This document shows positions 50,374-61,877 of a stretch of DNA of 64,000 nt, piece after piece (positions within the stretch are counted from its first letter, which is position 1; every line of letters starts with the position of its first letter). The stretch is from Climacium dendroides (Eukaryota > Streptophyta > Bryopsida > Hypnales > Climaciaceae): contig CATNNA010000004.1 in the NCBI GenBank assembly GCA_950106755.1, positions 434,001 to 498,000 on the forward strand, given 5' to 3'. The notes under the pieces were generated by a model. It did not search any database. It had not been told where the DNA came from and saw only the letters and a program-made list of their open reading frames with translations. Both the position numbers and the translations under genes were made by a program.

Positions 50374-53349
50374 TGTTACGTTTTTGGACATGCTTGCACG
50401 TCAAACCGATATAATTTATTGGTTTGGGTTTTATTAAATACAGCATGCTTTTTCGAGTATTTGTTTTAAAATCCATTTCAAATGAAGAAGATAGTGTAGG
50501 AAAGCAATAGGGTTGTCTTAAAATTAAGTTTTTCCATGAATCCTAATTATTTTGAACAATTGCAACTTGTGTGTTACGTTTTTGGACAAGCTTGGACGTC
50601 AAAACCGATATAAGTTATTCGTTTGGATTCTATTAAATACAACATGATTTTTAGATTATTTGTTTTGAAATCCATTTCAAATGAAGAAGATAGTGTAGGA
50701 CAGCAATAGGGTTGTCTTAAAATTAAGTTTTTCCATGAATCCTAATTATTTTGAACAATTGCAACTTGTGTGTTACGTTTTTGGACATGCTTGCACGTCA
50801 AACCGATATAATTTATTGGTTTGGGTTTTATTAAATACAGCATGCTTTTTAGAGTATTTGTTTTGAAATCCATTTCAAATGAAGAAGATAGTGTAGGAAA
50901 GCAATAGGGTTGTCTTAAAATTAAGTTTTTCCATGAATCCTAATTATTTTGAACAATTGCAACTTGTGTGTTACGTTTTTGGACATGCTTGCACGTCAAA
51001 CCGATATAATTTATTGGTTTGGGTTTTATTAAATACAGCATGCTTTTTCGAGTATTTGTTTTAAAATCCATTTCAAATGATGAAGATAGTGTAGGAAAGC
51101 AATAGGGTTGTCTTAAAATTAAGTTTTTCCATGAATCCTAATTATTTTGAACAATTGCAACTTGTGTGTTACGTTTTTGGACATGCTTGCACGTCAAACC
51201 GATATAATTTATTGGTTTGGGTTTTATTAAATACAGCATGCTGTTTAGAGTATTTGTTTTGAAATCCATTTCAAATGAAGAAGATAGTGTAGGAAAGCAA
51301 TAGGGTTGTCTTAAAATTAAGTTTTTCCATGAATCCTAATTATTTTGAACAATTGCAACTTGTGTGTTACGTTTTTGGACATGCTTGCACGTCAAACCGA
51401 TATAATTTATTGGTTTGGGTTTTATTAAATACAGCATGCTTTTTCGAGTATTTGTTTTAAAATCCATTTCAAATGAAGAAGATAGTGTAGGAAAGCAATA
51501 GGGTTGTCTTAAAATTAAGTTTTTCCATGAATCCTAATTATTTTGAACAATTGCAACTTGTGTGTTACGTTTTTGGACAAGCTTGGACGTCAAAACCGAT
51601 ATAAGTTATTCGTTTGGATTCTATTAAATACAACATGATTTTTAGATTATTTGTTTTGAAATCCATTTCAAATGAAGAAGATAGTGTAGGACAGCAATAG
51701 GGTTGTCTTAAAATTAAGTTTTTCCATGAATCCTAATTATTTTGAACAATTGCAACTTGTGTGTTACGTTTTTGGACATGCTTGCACGTCAAAACCGATA
51801 TAAGTTATTCGTTTGGATTCTATTAAATACAACATGATTTTTAGATTATTTGTTTTGAAATCCATTTCAAATGAAGAAGATAGTGTAGGAAAGCTATAGG
51901 GTTGTCTTAAAATTAAGTTTTTCCATGAATCCTAATTATTTTGAACAATTGCAACTTGTGTGTTACGTTTTTGGACATGCTTGCACGTCAAACCGATATA
52001 ATTTATTGGTTTGGGTTTTATTAAATACAGCATGCTGTTTAGAGTATTTGTTTTGAAATCCATTTCAAATGAAGAAGATAGTGTAGGAAAGCAATAGGGT
52101 TGTCTTAAAATTAAGTTTTTCCATGAATCCTAATTATTTTGAACAATTGCAACTTGTGTGTTACGTTTTTGGACATGCTTGCACGTCAAACCGATATAAT
52201 TTATTGGTTTGGGTTTTATTAAATACAGCATGCTTTTTCGAGTATTTGTTTTAAAATCCATTTCAAATGAAGAAGATAGTGTAGGAAAGCAATAGGGTTG
52301 TCTTAAAATTAAGTTTTTCCATGAATCCTAATTATTTTGAACAATTGCAACTTGTGTGTTACGTTTTTGGACAAGCTTGGACGTCAAAACCGATATAAGT
52401 TATTCGTTTGGATTCTATTAAATACAACATGATTTTTAGATTATTTGTTTTGAAATCCATTTCAAATGAAGAAGATAGTGTAGGACAGCAATAGGGTTGT
52501 CTTAAAATTAAGTTTTTCCATGAATCCTAATTATTTTGAACAATTGCAACTTGTGTGTTACGTTTTTGGACATGCTTGCACGTCAAACCGATATAATTTA
52601 TTGGTTTGGGTTTTATTAAATACAGCATGCTTTTTAGAGTATTTGTTTTGAAATCCATTTCAAATGAAGAAGATAGTGTAGGAAAGCAATAGGGTTGTCT
52701 TAAAATTAAGTTTTTCCATGAATCCTAATTATTTTGAACAATTGCAACTTGTGTGTTACGTTTTTGGACAAGCTTGGACGTCAAAACCGATATAAGTTAT
52801 TCGTTTGGATTCTATTAAATACAACATGATTTTTAGATTATTTGTTTTGAAATCCATTTCAAATGAAGAAGATAGTGTAGGAAAGCAATAGGGTTGTCTT
52901 AAAATTAAGTTTTTCCATGAATCCTAATTATTTTGAACAATTGCAACTTGTGTGTTACGTTTTTGGACATGCTTGCACGTCAAAACCGATATAAGTTATT
53001 CGTTTGGATTCTATTAAATACAACATGATTTTTAGATTATTTGTTTTGAAATCCATTTCAAATGAAGAAGATAGTGTAGGAAAGCTATAGGGTTGTCTTA
53101 AAATTAAGTTTTTCCATGAATCCTAATTATTTTGAACAATTGCAACTTGTGTGTTACGTTTTTGGACATGCTTGCACGTCAAACCGATATAATTTATTGG
53201 TTTGGGTTTTATTAAATACAGCATGCTTTTTAGAGTATTTGTTTTGAAATCCATTTCAAATGAAGAAGATAGTGTAGGAAAGCAATAGGGTTGTCTTAAA
53301 ATTATGTTTTTCCATGAATCCTAATTATTTTGAACAATTGCAACTTGTG
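50374..53349 (+). repeat. Modular block of 5, 4 and 6 monomers
   Basis: Modules start at 50374 (991 bp), 51365 (794 bp) and 52159 (1191 bp). Each opens with a B monomer carrying TTTTTCGAG plus TTTTAAAATCC, followed by an A monomer with GGACAGC. They differ only in which whole monomers follow (B, GCTGTTTAG B, GCTATAGGG mosaic, A). One copy has a private AAATGATGAAG near 51076, another TTAAAATTATG near 53301. Confidence 0.85.
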
Positions 53350-56300
53350 TGTTACGTTTTTGGACATGCTTGCACGTCAAACCGATATAATTTATTGGTT
53401 TGGGTTTTATTAAATACAGCATGCTTTTTCGAGTATTTGTTTTAAAATCCATTTCAAATGAAGAAGATAGTGTAGGAAAGCAATAGGGTTGTCTTAAAAT
53501 TAAGTTTTTCCATGAATCCTAATTATTTTGAACAATTGCAACTTGTGTGTTACGTTTTTGGACAAGCTTGGACGTCAAAACCGATATAAGTTATTCGTTT
53601 GGATTCTATTAAATACAACATGATTTTTAGATTATTTGTTTTGAAATCCATTTCAAATGAAGAAGATAGTGTAGGACAGCAATAGGGTTGTCTTAAAATT
53701 AAGTTTTTCCATGAATCCTAATTATTTTGAACAATTGCAACTTGTGTGTTACGTTTTTGGACATGCTTGCACGTCAAACCGATATAATTTATTGGTTTGG
53801 GTTTTATTAAATACAGCATGCTTTTTAGAGTATTTGTTTTGAAATCCATTTCAAATGAAGAAGATAGTGTAGGAAAGCAATAGGGTTGTCTTAAAATTAA
53901 GTTTTTCCATGAATCCTAATTATTTTGAACAATTGCAACTTGTGTGTTACGTTTTTGGACATGCTTGCACGTCAAACCGATATAATTTATTGGTTTGGGT
54001 TTTATTAAATACAGCATGCTTTTTCGAGTATTTGTTTTAAAATCCATTTCAAATGAAGAAGATAGTGTAGGAAAGCAATAGGGTTGTCTTAAAATTAAGT
54101 TTTTCCATGAATCCTAATTATTTTGAACAATTGCAACTTGTGTGTTACGTTTTTGGACATGCTTGCACGTCAAACCGATATAATTTATTGGTTTGGGTTT
54201 TATTAAATACAGCATGCTGTTTAGAGTATTTGTTTTGAAATCCATTTCAAATGAAGAAGATAGTGTAGGAAAGCAATAGGGTTGTCTTAAAATTAAGTTT
54301 TTCCATGAATCCTAATTATTTTGAACAATTGCAACTTGTGTGTTACGTTTTTGGACATGCTTGCACGTCAAACCGATATAATTTATTGGTTTGGGTTTTA
54401 TTAAATACAGCATGCTTTTTCGAGTATTTGTTTTAAAATCCATTTCAAATGAAGAAGATAGTGTAGGAAAGCAATAGGGTTGTCTTAAAATTAAGTTTTT
54501 CCATGAATCCTAATTATTTTGAACAATTGCAACTTGTGTGTTACCTTTTTGGAGATGCTTGCACGTCAAAACCGATATAAGTTATTCGTTTGGATTCTAT
54601 TAAATACAACATGATTTTTAGATTATTTGTTTTGAAATCCATTTCAAATGAAGAAGATAGTTTAGGACAGGAATAGGGTTGTCTTAAAATTAAGTTTTTC
54701 CATGAATCCTAATTATTTTGAACAATTGCAACTTGTGTGTTACGTTTTTGGACATGCTTGGACGTCAAAACCGATATAAGTTATTCGTTTGGATTCTATT
54801 AAATACAACATGATTTTTAGATTATTTGTTTTGAAATCCATTTCAAATGAAGAAGATAGTGTAGGAAAGCAATAGGGTTGTCTTAAAATTAAGTTTTTCC
54901 ATGAATCCTAATTATTTTGAACAATTGCAACTTGTGTGTTACGTTTTTGGACATGCTTGCACGTCAAACCGATATAATTTATTGGTTTGGGTTTTATTAA
55001 ATACAGCATGCTTTTTAGAGTATTTGTTTTGAAATCCATTTCAAATGAAGAAGATAGTGTAGGAAAGCAATAGGGTTGTCTTAAAATTCAGTTTTTCCAT
55101 GAATCCTAATTATTTTGAACAATTGCAACTTGTGTGTTACGTTTTTGGACATGCTTGCACGTCAAACCGATATAATTTATTGGTTTGGGTTTTATTAAAT
55201 ACAGTATGCTTTTTAGAGTATTTGTTATGAAATCCATTTCAAATGAAGAAGATAGTGTAGGAAAGCAATAGGGTTGTCTTAAAATTAAGTTTTTCCATGA
55301 ATCCTAATTATTTTGAACAATTGCAACTTGTGTGTTACGTTTTTGGACAAGCTTGGACGTCAAAACCGATATAAGTTATTCGTTTGGATTCTATTAAATA
55401 CAACATGATTTTTAGAGTATTTGTTTTGAAATCCACTTCAAATGAAGAAGATAGTGTAGGAAAGCCATAGGGTTGTCTTAAAATTAAGTTTTTCCATGAA
55501 TCCTAATTATTTTGAACAATTGCAACTTGTGTGTTACCTTTTTGGAGATGCTTGCACGTCAAAACCGATATAAGTTATTCGTTTGGATTCTATTAAATAC
55601 AACATGATTTTTAGATTATTTGTTTTGAAATCCATTTCAAATGAAGAAGATAGTATAGGAAAGCCATAGGCTTGTCTTAAAATTAAGTTTTTCCATGAAT
55701 CCTAATTATTTTGAACAATTGCAACTTGTGTGTTACGTTTTTGGACATGCTTGCACGTCAAACCGATATAATTTATTGGTTTGGGTTTTATTAAATACAG
55801 CATGCTTTTTCGAGTATTTGTTTTAAAATCCATTTCAAATGAAGAAGATAGTGTAGGAAAGCAATAGGGTTGTCTTAAAATTAAGTTTTTCCATGAATCC
55901 TAATTATTTTGAACAATTGCAACTTGTGTGTTACGTTTTTGGACAAGCTTGGACGTCAAAACCGATATAAGTTATTCGTTTGGATTCTATTAAATACAAC
56001 ATGATTTTTAGATTATTTGTTTTGAAATCCATTTCAAATGAAGAAGATAGTGTAGGACAGCAATAGGGTTGTCTTAAAATTAAGTTTTTCCATGAATCCT
56101 AATTATTTTGAACAATTGCAACTTGTGTGTTACGTTTTTGGACATGCTTGCACGTCAAACCGATATAATTTATTGGTTTGGGTTTTATTAAATACAGCAT
56201 GCTTTTTAGAGTATTTGTTTTGAAATCCATTTCAAATGAAGAAGATAGTGTAGGAAAGCAATAGGGTTGTCTTAAAATTAAGTTTTTCCATGAATCCTAA

Positions 56301-58309
56301 TTATTTTGAACAATTGCAACTTGTGTGTTACGTTTTTGGACATGCTTGCACGTCAAACCGATATAATTTATTGGTTTGGGTTTTATTAAATACAGCATGC
56401 TTTTTCGAGTATTTGTTTTAAAATCCATTTCAAATGAAGAAGATAGTGTAGGAAAGCAATAGGGTTGTCTTAAAATTAAGTTTTTCCATGAATCCTAATT
56501 ATTTTGAACAATTGCAACTTGTGTGTTACGTTTTTGGACATGCTTGCACGTCAAACCGATATAATTTATTGGTTTGGGTTTTATTAAATACAGCATGCTG
56601 TTTAGAGTATTTGTTTTGAAATCCATTTCAAATGAAGAAGATAGTGTAGGAAAGCAATAGGGTTGTCTTAAAATTAAGTTTTTCCATGAATCCTAATTAT
56701 TTTGAACAATTGCAACTTGTGTGTTACGTTTTTGGACATGCTTGCACGTCAAACCGATATAATTTATTGGTTTGGGTTTTATTAAATACAGCATGCTTTT
56801 TCGAGTATTTGTTTTAAAATCCATTTCAAATGAAGAAGATAGTGTAGGAAAGCAATAGGGTTGTCTTAAAATTAAGTTTTTCCATGAATCCTAATTATTT
56901 TGAACAATTGCAACTTGTGTGTTACGTTTTTGGACATGCTTGCACGTCAAAACCGATATAAGTTATTCGTTTGGATTCTATTAAATACAACATGATTTTT
57001 AGATTATTTGTTTTGAAATCCATTTCAAATGAAGAAGATAGTTTAGGACAGGAATAGGGTTGTCTTAAAATTAAGTTTTTCCATGAATCCTAATTATTTT
57101 GAACAATTGCAACTTGTGTGTTACGTTTTTGGACATGCTTGGACGTCAAAACCGATATAAGTTATTCGTTTGGATTCTATTAAATACAACATGATTTTTA
57201 GATTATTTGTTTTGAAATCCATTTCAAATGAAGAAGATAGTGTAGGAAAGCAATAGGGTTGTCTTAAAATTAAGTTTTTCCATGAATCCTAATTATTTTG
57301 AACAATTGCAACTTGTGTGTTACGTTTTTGGACATGCTTGCACGTCAAACCGATATAATTTATTGGTTTGGGTTTTATTAAATACAGCATGCTTTTTAGA
57401 GTATTTGTTTTGAAATCCATTTCAAATGAAGAAGATAGTGTAGGAAAGCAATAGGGTTGTCTTAAAATTCAGTTTTTCCATGAATCCTAATTATTTTGAA
57501 CAATTGCAACTTGTGTGTTACGTTTTTGGACATGCTTGCACGTCAAACCGATATAATTTATTGGTTTGGGTTTTATTAAATACAGTATGCTTTTTAGAGT
57601 ATTTGTTATGAAATCCATTTCAAATGAAGAAGATAGTGTAGGAAAGCAATAGGGTTGTCTTAAAATTAAGTTTTTCCATGAATCCTAATTATTTTGAACA
57701 ATTGCAACTTGTGTGTTACGTTTTTGGACAAGCTTGGACGTCAAAACCGATATAAGTTATTCGTTTGGATTCTATTAAATACAACATGATTTTTAGAGTA
57801 TTTGTTTTGAAATCCACTTCAAATGAAGAAGATAGTGTAGGAAAGCCATAGGGTTGTCTTAAAATTAAGTTTTTCCATGAATCCTAATTATTTTGAACAA
57901 TTGCAACTTGTGTGTTACCTTTTTGGAGATGCTTGCACGTCAAAACCGATATAAGTTATTCGTTTGGATTCTATTAAATACAACATGATTTTTAGATTAT
58001 TTGTTTTGAAATCCATTTCAAATGAAGAAGATAGTATAGGAAAGCCATAGGCTTGTCTTAAAATTAAGTTTTTCCATGAATCCTAATTATTTTGAACAAT
58101 TGCAACTTGTGTGTTACGTTTTTGGACATGCTTGCACGTCAAACCGATATAATTTATTGGTTTGGGTTTTATTAAATACAGCATGCTTTTTCGAGTATTT
58201 GTTTTAAAATCCATTTCAAATGAAGAAGATAGTGTAGGAAAGCAATAGGGTTGTCTTAAAATTAAGTTTTTCCATGAATCCTAATTATTTTGAACAATTG
58301 CAACTTGTG
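53350..58309 (+). repeat. 12-mer higher-order repeat, period 2381 bp (~2.1 copies)
   Basis: Copies are 53350-55730 and 55731-58111, plus one further matching monomer. Markers at exactly 2381 bp are GTTTAGGACAGG (54660/57041), ACAGTATGC (55201/57582) and TGTTACCTTTTTGGAGATGC (55532/57913). The monomer at 54539 also has TTACC/GGAGATGC, but its counterpart at 56920 has the ordinary TTACG/GGACATGC, a local difference between copies. Confidence 0.9.
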
Positions 58310-61300
58310 TGTTACGTTTTTGGACATGCTTGCACGTCAAAACCGATATAAGTTATTCGTTTGGATTCTATTAAATACAACATGATTTTTAGATTATTTG
58401 TTTTGAAATCCATTTCAATTGAAGAAGATAGTGTAGGAAAGCAATAGGGTTGTCTTAAAATTAAGTTTTTCCATGAATCCTAATTATTTTGAACAATTGC
58501 AACTTGTGTGTTACGTTTTTGGACATGCTTGCACGTCAAACCGATATAATTTATTGGTTTGGGTTTTATTAAATACAGCATGCTTTTTCGAGTATTTGTT
58601 TTGAAATCCATTTCAAATGAAGAAGATAGTGTAGGAAGGCAATAGGGTTGTCTTAAAATTAAGTTTTTCCATGAATCCTAATTATTTTGAACAATTGCAA
58701 CTTGTGTGTTACGTTTTTGGACATGCTTGCACGTCAAACCGATATAATTTATTGGTTTGGGTTTTATTAAATACAGCATGCTTTTTAGAGTATTTGTTTT
58801 GAAATCCATTTCAAATGAAGAAGATAGTGTAGGAAAGCAATAGGGTTGTCTTAAAATTAAGTTTTTCCATGAATCCTAATTATTTTGAACAATTGCAACT
58901 TGTGTGTTACGTTTTTGGACATGCTTGCACGTCAAACCGATATAATTTATTGGTTTGGGTTTTATTAAATACAGCATGCTTTTTCGAGTATTTGTTTTAA
59001 AATCCATTTCAAATGAAGAAGATAGTGTAGGAAAGCAATAGGGTTGTCTTAAAATTAAGTTTTTCCATGAATCCTAATTATTTTGAACAATTGCAACTTG
59101 TGTGTTACGTTTTTGGACATGCTTGCACGTCAAACCGATATAATTTATTGGTTTGGGTTTTATTAAATACAGCATGCTGTTTAGAGTATTTGTTTTGAAA
59201 TCCATTTCAAATGAAGAAGATAGTGTAGGAAAGCAATAGGGTTGTCTTAAAATTAAGTTTTTCCATGAATCCTAATTATTTTGAACAATTGCAACTTGTG
59301 TGTTACGTTTTTGGACATGCTTGCACGTCAAACCGATATAATTTATTGGTTTGGGTTTTATTAAATACAGCATGCTTTTTCGAGTATTTGTTTTAAAATC
59401 CATTTCAAATGAAGAAGATAGTGTAGGACAGCAATAGGGTTGTCTTAAAATTAAGTTTTTCCATGAATCCTAATTATTTTGAACAATTGCAACTTGTGTG
59501 TTACGTTTTTGGACATGCTCGGACGTCAAAACCGATATAAGTTATTCGTTTGGATTCTATTAAATACAACATGATTTTTAGATTATTTGTTTTGAAATCC
59601 ATTTCAAATGAAGAAGATAGTGTAGGAAAGCAATAGGGTTGTCTTAAAATTAAGTTTTTCCATGAATCCTAATTATTTTGAACAATTGCAACTTGTGTGT
59701 TACGTTTTTGGACATGCTTGCACGTCAAACCGATATAATTTATTGGTTTGGGTTTTATTAAATACAGCATGCTGTTTAGAGTATTTGTTTTGAAATCCAT
59801 TTCAAATGAAGAAGATAGTGTAGGAAAGCAATAGGGTTGTCTTAAAATTAAGTTTTTCCATGAATCCTAATTATTTTGAACAATTGCAACTTGTGTGTTA
59901 CGTTTTTGGACATGCTTGCACGTCAAACCGATATAATTTATTGGTTTGGGTTTTATTAAATACAGCATGCTTTTTCGAGTATTTGTTTTAAAATCCATTT
60001 CAAATGAAGAAGATAGTGTAGGAAAGCAATAGGGTTGTCTTAAAATTAAGTTTTTCCATGAATCCTAATTATTTTGAACAATTGCAACTTGTGTGTTACG
60101 TTTTTGGACATGCTTGCACGTCAAACCGATATAATTTATTGGTTTGGGTTTTATTAAATACAGCATGCTTTTTCGAGTATTTGTTTTGAAATCCATTTCA
60201 AATGAAGAAGATAGTGTAGGAAGGCAATAGGGTTGTCTTAAAATTAAGTTTTTCCATGAATCCTAATTATTTTGAACAATTGCAACTTGTGTGTTACGTT
60301 TTTGGACATGCTTGCACGTCAAACCGATATAATTTATTGGTTTGGGTTTTATTAAATACAGCATGCTTTTTAGAGTATTTGTTTTGAAATCCATTTCAAA
60401 TGAAGAAGATAGTGTAGGAAAGCAATAGGGTTGTCTTAAAATTAAGTTTTTCCATGAATCCTAATTATTTTGAACAATTGCAACTTGTGTGTTACGTTTT
60501 TGGACATGCTTGCACGTCAAACCGATATAATTTATTGGTTTGGGTTTTATTAAATACAGCATGCTTTTTCGAGTATTTGTTTTAAAATCCATTTCAAATG
60601 AAGAAGATAGTGTAGGAAAGCAATAGGGTTGTCTTAAAATTAAGTTTTTCCATGAATCCTAATTATTTTGAACAATTGCAACTTGTGTGTTACGTTTTTG
60701 GACATGCTTGCACGTCAAACCGATATAATTTATTGGTTTGGGTTTTATTAAATACAGCATGCTGTTTAGAGTATTTGTTTTGAAATCCATTTCAAATGAA
60801 GAAGATAGTGTAGGAAAGCAATAGGGTTGTCTTAAAATTAAGTTTTTCCATGAATCCTAATTATTTTGAACAATTGCAACTTGTGTGTTACGTTTTTGGA
60901 CATGCTTGCACGTCAAACCGATATAATTTATTGGTTTGGGTTTTATTAAATACAGCATGCTTTTTCGAGTATTTGTTTTAAAATCCATTTCAAATGAAGA
61001 AGATAGTGTAGGAAAGCAATAGGGTTGTCTTAAAATTAAGTTTTTCCATGAATCCTAATTATTTTGAACAATTGCAACTTGTGTGTTACGTTTTTGGACA
61101 TGCTTGCACGTCAAAACCGATATAAGTTATTCGTTTGGATTCTATTAAATACAACATGATTTTTAGATTATTTGTTTTGAAATCCATTTCAAATGAAGAA
61201 GATAGTTTAGGACAGCAATAGGGTTGTCTTAAAATTAAGTTTTTCCATGAATCCTAATTATTTTGAACAATTGCAACTTGTGTGTTACGTTTTTGGACAT

Positions 61301-61877
61301 GCTCGGACGTCAAAACCGATATAAGTTATTCGTTTGGATTCTATTAAATACAACATGATTTTTAGATTATTTGTTTTGAAATCCATTTCAAATGAAGAAG
61401 ATAGTGTAGGAAAGCAATAGGGTTGTCTTAAAATTAAGTTTTTCCATGAATCCTAATTATTTTGAACAATTGCAACTTGTGTGTTACGTTTTTGGACATG
61501 CTTGCACGTCAAACCGATATAATTTATTGGTTTGGGTTTTATTAAATACAGCATGCTGTTTAGAGTATTTGTTTTGAAATCCATTTCAAATGAAGAAGAT
61601 AGTGTAGGAAAGCAATAGGGTTGTCTTAAAATTAAGTTTTTCCATGAATCCTAATTATTTTGAACAATTGCAACTTGTGTGTTACGTTTTTGGACATGCT
61701 TGCACGTCAAACCGATATAATTTATTGGTTTGGGTTTTATTAAATACAGCATGCTTTTTCGAGTATTTGTTTTAAAATCCATTTCAAATGAAGAAGATAG
61801 TGTAGGAAAGCAATAGGGTTGTCTTAAAATTAAGTTTTTCCATGAATCCTAATTATTTTGAACAATTGCAACTTGTG
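58310..61877 (+). repeat. 8/9-mer higher-order repeat (1585 and 1784 bp copies)
   Basis: One leading monomer (58310) is followed by copies at 58509-60093 (8 monomers) and 60094-61877 (9 monomers). GGAAGGCAATAG lies at 58634 and 60219 (1585 bp). The ACATGCTCGG A monomer has its marker at 59517 and 61301 (1784 bp). The second copy has one extra B-head/A-body monomer at 61084 with GTTTAGGACAGC. Confidence 0.88.
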
